Source: JAUWKC01 sp035529895
GTDB taxonomy: Bacteria > Planctomycetota > Phycisphaerae > Sedimentisphaerales > Anaerobacaceae
Assembly: GCA_035529895.1 (NCBI GenBank)
Contig: DATKVV010000081.1
Span: 1 to 10,491, forward strand
Reading direction: 5' to 3'
DNA: 10,491 bases
This document shows, piece after piece, positions 6,692-10,491 of the stretch; position 1 is the first letter of the stretch; each line of letters starts with the position of its first letter. The position numbers were made by a program, and so were the translations under genes. The notes under the pieces are model-generated. The model saw only the letters and a list, made by a program, of their open reading frames with translations, was not told the origin of the DNA and did no database searches.

Positions 6692-7627
6692 ATGCGAGTG
6701 GTAATCACCGGAGCAACAGGCTTCATAGGAAGTGCACTGTGCAGAGAGCTTCACAAACAGTACGAAGTAGTTGCGCTCTCGCGCGACCCAACCAAAGCTC
6801 AACAATCCATCGGCCCTCTAACAACAATCGTGCAATGGGACGCAAAAACCCTCGATGCCTGGGAAAAGACGGTTGACGGCGCCCTCGCTGTAATAAACCT
6901 CGCCGGAGAAAACATCGCCTCTGGTCGCTGGAACCACGCAACGAAAAACAGAATCCTTCACAGCAGACTCAATGCAGCCGAAGCCATCGTAAAAGCAGTA
7001 AAACACGTCGAGCACAAACCCGGCATAGTCATTCAGGCCTCAGCAACCGGCTATTACGGCAGCCGCGGCGACCAGATACTCGACGAGAGCTCCTCCGGCG
7101 GGACCGGCTTCCTCGCCGATGTCTGCAAACAGTGGGAGCAGGCAATCCGCCCGCTTGAAGACTTGCCTGTCAGACTGCTAATCATCCGACTCGGTCCCGT
7201 CCTCGGCGCCGAAGGCGGCATGATACCAAAGCTCTTGCCCGCCTTTCGCTTCTTCCTCGGTGGCCATCCCGGCCACGGCAGCCAGTACCTTTCATGGATC
7301 CATATCGATGATGTCACCGCCGCCGTTCGCTTTCTACTCGAAACTGCCGCTTCGCAGGGCCTCTTCAACTTGACCGCCCCCACCCCTGTCCCGGCTAAGG
7401 ATTTCTATAACCTCCTGGCAAAGACCCTCCATCGCCCCGCCGTCTTTCCTTTGCCCGCTTCCATGTTGAAACTGCTGATGGGCCAAATGGCGGACGAACT
7501 GCTCCTTTCCAGCCAAAGGGTAATGCCCGCCAAACTCCTGCTCGCAGGCTACAAATTCAGGTACGTCGACCCAAAGTCGGCGATTGAGAGCATAATCGGA
7601 AAACACGATAATTTAAGGAGTGATTAA
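6692..7627 (+). CDS. TIGR01777 / SDR39U1-type NAD(P)-dependent epimerase-like protein
   Basis: The 311-aa protein is an extended short-chain dehydrogenase/reductase of the YfcH/SDR39U1 group. The nucleotide-binding Rossmann motif T-G-A-T-G-F-I-G is at residues 6-13. The family blocks N-L-A-G-E-N-I-A-S-G-R-W (69-80), A-S-A-T-G-Y-Y-G (116-123, with the Tyr expected in the active site), R-L-G-P-V-L-G (166-172) and W-I-H-I-D-D-V (202-208) follow. Residues about 250-300 form the C-terminal DUF1731-type segment. Substrates of this family are not established. The ATG at 6692 is preferred over GTG 6671 because it starts the protein right at the first beta strand, and TAAAGG at 6679-6684, overlapping the phr stop, is its ribosome site. 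The 10-bp gap after phr indicates co-transcription. Confidence 0.92.
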   Translation: MRVVITGATGFIGSALCRELHKQYEVVALSRDPTKAQQSIGPLTTIVQWDAKTLDAWEKTVDGALAVINLAGENIASGRWNHATKNRILHSRLNAAEAIVKAVKHVEHKPGIVIQASATGYYGSRGDQILDESSSGGTGFLADVCKQWEQAIRPLEDLPVRLLIIRLGPVLGAEGGMIPKLLPAFRFFLGGHPGHGSQYLSWIHIDDVTAAVRFLLETAASQGLFNLTAPTPVPAKDFYNLLAKTLHRPAVFPLPASMLKLLMGQMADELLLSSQRVMPAKLLLAGYKFRYVDPKSAIESIIGKHDNLRSD

Positions 7628-7629
7628 CA

Positions 7630-8016
7630 ATGAACCTGCACGATTATTTCGAGAACACTCAAGGTCTGGGCGTTTTAGCCACGGCCGATTCCGACGGAAA
7701 AGTCGACCTCGCCGTTTATGCCAGACCCCACGTCACCGATGAAAACACCGTCGCATTTATCATGGCCGAACACCTGACTCACCAGAATCTCGAATCAAAC
7801 CCGCACGCCGCCTACCTTTTCGTCGAGAAAGGCCCGGGCTACCTCGGCAAGAGACTCTATCTTACCAGACTCCGCGAGGAAACGGACCGCTCGCTCATCG
7901 AATCCTTCAGAAGAAGGACGCCCAAAATCTGTGCCGCCGAGACCTTGAAGGAATACCTCGTGTACTTTCGAATAGACAACATTCGCCCCCTCGTCGGCGG
8001 CCAGGCCGACCAATAA
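7630..8016 (+). CDS. Pyridoxamine 5'-phosphate oxidase-like (split-barrel) flavoprotein
   Basis: The 128-aa product matches small PNPOx-like split-barrel proteins that bind FMN, F420 or heme as dimers. It opens with L-G-V-L-A-T-A-D-S-D-G-K-V-D-L-A-V-Y (13-30), the usual first barrel strands, and continues with V-A-F-I-M and L-T-H-Q-N-L-E-S-N-P-H-A-A-Y-L-F (49-64). It closes with Y-F-R-I-D-N-I-R-P-L-V-G-G. The exact substrate is unknown. AAGGAG (7615-7620), inside the end of the previous gene, is the ribosome site 9 nt before the ATG. The gap to the previous stop is only 2 bp, so the gene is translationally linked to the photolyase and SDR genes. An FMN-dependent redox role in the same light or oxidative-stress response is inference. 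Confidence 0.88.
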   Translation: MNLHDYFENTQGLGVLATADSDGKVDLAVYARPHVTDENTVAFIMAEHLTHQNLESNPHAAYLFVEKGPGYLGKRLYLTRLREETDRSLIESFRRRTPKICAAETLKEYLVYFRIDNIRPLVGGQADQ

Positions 8017-8034
8017 AGCCGCCCGATTCAATAA

Positions 8035-8072
8035 GCGCCAAACGCGGCTGCTTTGGTACGCGCCCTTTTATT
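8035..8072 (+). terminator. Weak candidate terminator of the photolyase operon
   Basis: GCGCCAAA (8035-8042) pairs with TTTGG-TA-CGC (8052-8061), with a two-base bulge, and TTTTATT follows at 8066-8072. It lies 19 bp after the last gene of the operon. The bulged stem makes the call uncertain. Confidence 0.35.
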
Positions 8073-8191
8073 CGAAAGCCTGCTTGTGCCGCGCCGCTCG
8101 CCCGCATTTGGCCCTTATCGCCCACCTGCCCGCGGCTCTGCCCGCATGTCCTGATGTTGCGCAAAAACACCCAACTAACCTCCCGTTTTGC

Positions 8192-8220
8192 TTGGAATTG
8201 CCCGTCGGTTACGCTATCAT
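8192..8220 (+). promoter_or_regulatory. Sigma70-type promoter of the Gfo/Idh/MocA gene
   Basis: TTGGAA (8192-8197, 4 of 6) and TATCAT (8215-8220, 5 of 6) are separated by exactly 17 bp. The expected transcript starts near 8227, about 74 nt before the ATG. This separates the oxidoreductase from the photolyase operon. Confidence 0.6.
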
Positions 8221-8300
8221 TACAATAAGAAAAATCGCTCGTTTGCAGGAACGCCACGAAATAAGTTGGCCGGAAACTAAGATTTCAGGAAAGTTCGCCA

Positions 8301-9569
8301 ATGTCACAACACAAACCCATCAATCGCCGCCGCTTCCTCAAAAAAGCAGCGCACATCGCCACAGCCACGGCAGCATTTCCATATTTTGTACCTGCGTCCG
8401 TTCTCGGCAAATCCGGCACTGTCGCACCCGCCAATCGCATCACAATCGGCTGCATCGGCACCGGCGGACGGGGCCGGTTGAACATGAGAACATTTATGGC
8501 CGAACCAGATGTGCAGGTGCTCGCCGTTTGCGACGTTGACGCCCCCCACCGCGAAAAGGCACGAATAGCCGCCGGCCTCCCCCCAAAATCAGCCTGTCCC
8601 GACTTCCGCGACCTGCTCGCCCGCACCGACATAGACGCCGTCGTAATATCCACCCCCGACCACTGGCATGTACCCATCGCCGTCGCAGCCGTTAAGGCCG
8701 GAAAGGACGTGTTCTGCGAAAAGCCGCTCTCGCTCACCATAGCCGAGGGACGCTCCCTTTGCGACGCCGTAAAATGCTACGGCGCCGTATTTCAAACCGG
8801 CTCCCAGCAGCGCTCCGACAGCAGGTTTCAGTATGCCTGCGAATTGGTCCGCACCGGCCGCCTCGGCAAAATCAACATAATAAACGTGGGCCTTCCAGGC
8901 TCAAGAAGCATCGGCCCCCAGCCCATCATGCCCGTCCCCGACGGCTTCGACTATAATATGTGGCTCGGCCCCGCCCCCTGGAAACCCTACACAAAGGCAC
9001 GCTGTCACGGCGCCTTTCGTCACATCTTCGACTACTCCGGCGGAAAATTCATCGACTGGGGAGCACATCATCTCGACATCGTCCAGTTCGCCCTCCGAGC
9101 CGACGACTCCGGCCCCGTCCGCATTGCCGGCCGCGGCCAATTCCCAAATGAAGGCATCTACAATACCGCACTCGAATACGACATCGACTTCGCTTACGCC
9201 GACGGCACAAAAGTAAACGCCTCCACCGAACACCCCGGCGGCATACGCTTCGAAGGCGCCGACGGATGGGTTTTCGTCAACCGTGGCGTCATTGAGGCCC
9301 ATCCTGAATCGCTCATCGAAGCCACCGCCATAAACCGCTGCATAATGCCGCCCCACCACAGAAACTTTCTTGATTGTGTCAGGCTTCGCAAAGACCCCAT
9401 CGCCCCCGCCGAAGTCGGGCACCGCAGCGCCTCTGTCTGTCACCTCGGCAATATCGCAATGCTCCTGGCCCGAACGCTCAACTGGGACCCCCAAACCGAG
9501 CGGCTCGCAAACGACCCTGAAGCCGCCCGTATGACCGCGCGCGCAATGCGTGCGCCCTGGCGCCTGTAG
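8301..9569 (+). CDS. Tat-exported Gfo/Idh/MocA-family oxidoreductase
   Basis: The 422-aa protein starts with a twin-arginine signal: N-R-R-R-F-L-K-K-A (8-16), an Ala-rich hydrophobic stretch, and probable cleavage or anchoring near residues 36-40. The mature protein has an N-terminal Rossmann domain with I-G-C-I-G-T-G-G-R-G (49-58), S-T-P-D-H-W-H (117-123) and C-E-K-P-L-S-L-T (139-146), the family's conserved NAD(P)/substrate lysine block. The C-terminal alpha/beta domain carries G-G-K-F-I-D-W-G-A-H-H-L-D (247-259), with the catalytic-type histidines. Relatives are NAD(P)-dependent sugar or inositol dehydrogenases or glycosidases that keep a tightly bound cofactor, which fits periplasmic location; the substrate cannot be read here. 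AGGAAA at 8287-8292 supports the start. Planctomycetota typically carry many paralogues for polysaccharide breakdown. Confidence 0.93.
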   Translation: MSQHKPINRRRFLKKAAHIATATAAFPYFVPASVLGKSGTVAPANRITIGCIGTGGRGRLNMRTFMAEPDVQVLAVCDVDAPHREKARIAAGLPPKSACPDFRDLLARTDIDAVVISTPDHWHVPIAVAAVKAGKDVFCEKPLSLTIAEGRSLCDAVKCYGAVFQTGSQQRSDSRFQYACELVRTGRLGKINIINVGLPGSRSIGPQPIMPVPDGFDYNMWLGPAPWKPYTKARCHGAFRHIFDYSGGKFIDWGAHHLDIVQFALRADDSGPVRIAGRGQFPNEGIYNTALEYDIDFAYADGTKVNASTEHPGGIRFEGADGWVFVNRGVIEAHPESLIEATAINRCIMPPHHRNFLDCVRLRKDPIAPAEVGHRSASVCHLGNIAMLLARTLNWDPQTERLANDPEAARMTARAMRAPWRL

Positions 9570-9703
9570 AAAAATCCCCCCGAAATCTTCACACCATCTG
9601 ACAAAAACACCGTCATTGCGACCAAAACACCCTGTCCCCATCCGCCGCAAAGCCCGCCTTCAGCGACCTGTGGTGAGCAAACCCGAACCAAGCCGCAGGG
9701 CCG

Positions 9704-9795
9704 CCCTGCTCTCCTGCTCCACTGTTCTACTTTCTGCTCTTAGCACCCCCCCTGCTCTCCTGCTCCACTGTTCTACTTTCTGCTCTCAGCCCCCG
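9704..9795. repeat. Two-copy 46-bp tandem repeat
   Basis: A 37-base block beginning CCCTGCTCTCCTGCTCCACT occurs at 9704-9740 and again at 9750-9786 without mismatch, a period of 46 bp. The remaining 9 bases of each unit are similar (TAGC and CAGC followed by C-runs). It is pyrimidine-rich and non-coding, and the near identity points to a recent duplication. Confidence 0.85.
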
Positions 9796-9800
9796 CCCCC

Positions 9801-9873
9801 GGCGGATTACACACTTTTGAACTTTGAGCTTTAGTTTTGCATTTTACACTTTAATCCGCCTCAGGCGGATTAA
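9801..9873. repeat. Three-arm inverted repeat that can form alternative hairpins
   Basis: TTAATCCGCC-TCA-GGCGGATTAA (9851-9873) is a perfect 10-bp stem with a 3-nt loop. An extra GGCGGATTA at 9801-9809 can pair with the same TAATCCGCC (9852-9860) over a 42-nt AT-rich loop. The compact form is followed by CTTTTAAC, so it might act as a weak terminator after the oxidoreductase gene, nearly 300 bp upstream. Confidence 0.7.
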
Positions 9874-9895
9874 CTTTTAACTTCCCGCTCCCCCC

Positions 9896-9946
9896 GTCAT
9901 CCCGACCGGAGTCCGCCGCAGGCGGACGAAGCGGAGGGATCTGGCC
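9896..9946 (+). repeat. Dispersed hairpin repeat, copy A
   Basis: The 51-bp unit begins GTCATCCCGACCGGA, contains the palindrome GTCCGCC-GCA-GGCGGAC and ends GCGGAGGGATCTGGCC. A second copy at 10360-10421 and a partial copy at the window edge show it is repeated. It ends 30 bp before the GIY-YIG start codon. Confidence 0.85.
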
Positions 9947-9970
9947 ACCGCAAATGTTTCATGTTACAAT
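9942..9970 (+). promoter_or_regulatory. Candidate promoter of the GIY-YIG gene, giving a near-leaderless mRNA
   Basis: TACAAT (9965-9970) is 5 of 6 to the -10 consensus, and TGGCCA (9942-9947), 17 bp upstream, is 4 of 6 to the -35. The -35 overlaps the last bases of repeat copy A. The predicted start coincides with the ATG at 9977, so the message would lack a leader; no Shine-Dalgarno site is present. Confidence 0.4.
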
Positions 9971-9976
9971 CCTATT

Positions 9977-10264
9977 ATGAAGACCTTCTACATCTATATA
10001 ATGGCGAACAAATCCGGCACGCTATACGTCGGCATCACTTCCAACATCAAGAATAGGGTTTCTCAACACAAGAACAAACTCATTCCTGGCTTCACCGCAA
10101 AGTATAACATTACGCGCTTACTCTATTTCGAATCAATCCAGGACCCCGACTCTGCCATCGCACGCGAAAAGCAAATTAAACCTTGGAGACGTGCCAGGAA
10201 GCTCAACCTCATCAAATCACAGAATCCCGACCTCAGCGACCTCAGTGCAGACTGGTTCGACTAA
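9977..10264 (+). CDS. Small GIY-YIG nuclease-superfamily protein (YhbQ/UPF0213-like)
   Basis: The 95-aa product is a single GIY-YIG domain of the stand-alone YhbQ/UPF0213 type. It shows F-Y-I-Y-I-M (4-9) and L-Y-V-G-I-T (16-21) in place of GIY and YIG, then the expected catalytic Arg27 in I-K-N-R-V, His31 in Q-H-K, and Glu64 in A-R-E-K-Q-I-K, the metal-binding glutamate. All key residues are present, so single-strand or branched-DNA nicking activity is plausible, but the biological role of this family is not settled. The length is normal. It stands alone between copies of a dispersed hairpin repeat, which could mean the repeat is its substrate or that both sit in a gene-poor recombination zone. 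Confidence 0.92.
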   Translation: MKTFYIYIMANKSGTLYVGITSNIKNRVSQHKNKLIPGFTAKYNITRLLYFESIQDPDSAIAREKQIKPWRRARKLNLIKSQNPDLSDLSADWFD

Positions 10265-10324
10265 CACCTTTCGCCACCATCCCCACCGAGCCTGCCACCC
10301 CACGCTTGCCCCCGCACCTCTCTG

Positions 10325-10359
10325 GCGGGGCCCATCCTGACCGAGCGCAGCGCCCCCTT
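10325..10359. repeat. Degenerate repeat-like segment next to copy B
   Basis: CCCATCCTGACCGAGCGCAG (10331-10350) resembles the left end of the GTCATCCCGACCG repeat but lacks the hairpin and right end. It directly precedes copy B and may be a decayed older copy. Confidence 0.4.
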
Positions 10360-10421
10360 GTCATCCCGACCGAAGTCCGCCGTAGTCTTGACGCAGGCGG
10401 ACGAAGCGGAGGGATCTGGCC
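10360..10421 (+). repeat. Dispersed hairpin repeat, copy B, with expanded loop
   Basis: Same ends as copy A (GTCATCCCGACCGAA at the left, GCGGAGGGATCTGGCC at the right; one base differs in the left arm). The stem arms GTCCGCC and GGCGGAC are identical, but the loop has an extra 11 bases, GTAGTCTTGAC. It is in the same orientation as copy A, 96 bp after the GIY-YIG stop. Confidence 0.85.
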
Positions 10422-10446
10422 CCCACATATAATCAACCGCCCGTCT

Positions 10447-10470
10447 ATCATCCCGGCGAAGGCAGGAATG
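10447..10470 (+). repeat. Variant repeat-like segment
   Basis: TCATCCCGGCGAAGGCAGGA (10448-10467) shares the TCATCCCG start with the dispersed repeat but continues into a short GAAGGC core, like the TCATTCCCGCGAAGGCGGGA-type intergenic repeats seen in many bacteria. Probably a related but separate repeat family. Confidence 0.4.
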
Positions 10471-10478
10471 CACGCCTT

Positions 10479-10491
10479 GTCATCCCGACCG
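10479..10491 (+). repeat. Left end of a third dispersed repeat copy (cut by window edge)
   Basis: GTCATCCCGACCG is identical to the first 13 bases of copies A and B and is truncated by the end of the window, so the cluster continues to the right. Confidence 0.6.

Larger units (their letters stand above)
9570..9976. other. Repeat-rich non-coding region
   Basis: About 407 bp without a credible gene. It holds a 46-bp tandem duplication (9704-9795), competing GGCGGATTA/TAATCCGCC inverted repeats (9801-9873), a copy of a dispersed hairpin repeat (9896-9946) and the promoter of the GIY-YIG gene. The plus strand is strongly pyrimidine-rich throughout. A 94-codon open frame from 9550 to 9834 runs through the tandem repeats and is not believed. 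Confidence 0.7.

Noticed and set aside
6199..6726. 175-codon minus-strand frame
   Set aside because: It lies antisense to the conserved FAD domain of the photolyase; an open antisense frame is expected from its codon bias.
8084..8539. 151-codon plus-strand frame
   Set aside because: It spans the promoter and the first part of the oxidoreductase gene in another frame; the low-complexity His/Arg/Ser sequence has no homology features.
8901..9650. 249-codon minus-strand frame
   Set aside because: It is antisense to the Gfo/Idh/MocA gene and is Gly/Val-rich, as expected from the reverse of C-ending codons; there is no start signal.
9896..10491. CRISPR array from the repeated GTCATCCCGACC units
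   Set aside because: The copies are irregularly spaced, contain internal palindromes with variable loops, and are separated by a gene; there are no unique spacers of constant length and no cas genes.

Overview
The window most likely comes from a Planctomycetota bacterium of the class Phycisphaerae (Sedimentisphaerales-like). The reasons are the dockerin-like C-terminus ending in a Cys-Pro-x-x-Trp-Pro-Leu motif on an exported protein, a second dockerin-like tail at the left edge, a Tat-exported Gfo/Idh/MocA oxidoreductase, and several starts with weak Shine-Dalgarno sites. This assignment rests on protein style only; no marker gene such as rRNA is present.

Left part (1-2324, plus strand): the last 37 codons of a dockerin-like protein are followed by a strong intrinsic terminator (156-192). 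Next comes a badly damaged group II intron (about 290-1114). Its reverse transcriptase/maturase has lost its N-terminus and catalytic core and carries frameshifts, but its domains V and VI are still recognisable. About 64 bp after the intron's 3' end a textbook sigma70 promoter (TTGACA, 17 bp, TATAAT) drives sppA, a membrane-anchored signal peptide peptidase of family S49.

Middle part (2598-5133, minus strand): three minus-strand genes. One encodes an exported 353-aa dockerin-tailed protein with its own promoter. One encodes a small exported 128-aa beta-rich protein with a clean terminator. One encodes a 160-aa charged protein of unknown function, divergent from the photolyase operon.

Right part (5323-9569, plus strand): a compact operon of class II CPD photolyase, a TIGR01777/SDR39U1-type epimerase-like protein and a PNPOx-like flavin-binding protein, with gaps of 10 and 2 bp. 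After it comes an independently transcribed Tat-signal Gfo/Idh/MocA oxidoreductase.

Right edge (9570-10491): a gene-poor, repeat-rich zone. It holds a 46-bp tandem duplication, mutually exclusive GGCGGATTA/TAATCCGCC hairpins, and copies of a dispersed hairpin repeat starting GTCATCCCGACC and ending GGGATCTGGCC. These copies bracket a tiny GIY-YIG nuclease gene. The pairing of nuclease and repeat is the most interesting lead here. Plus-strand base composition also changes, from G-rich over sppA to strongly C-rich from about 4.4 kb onward.
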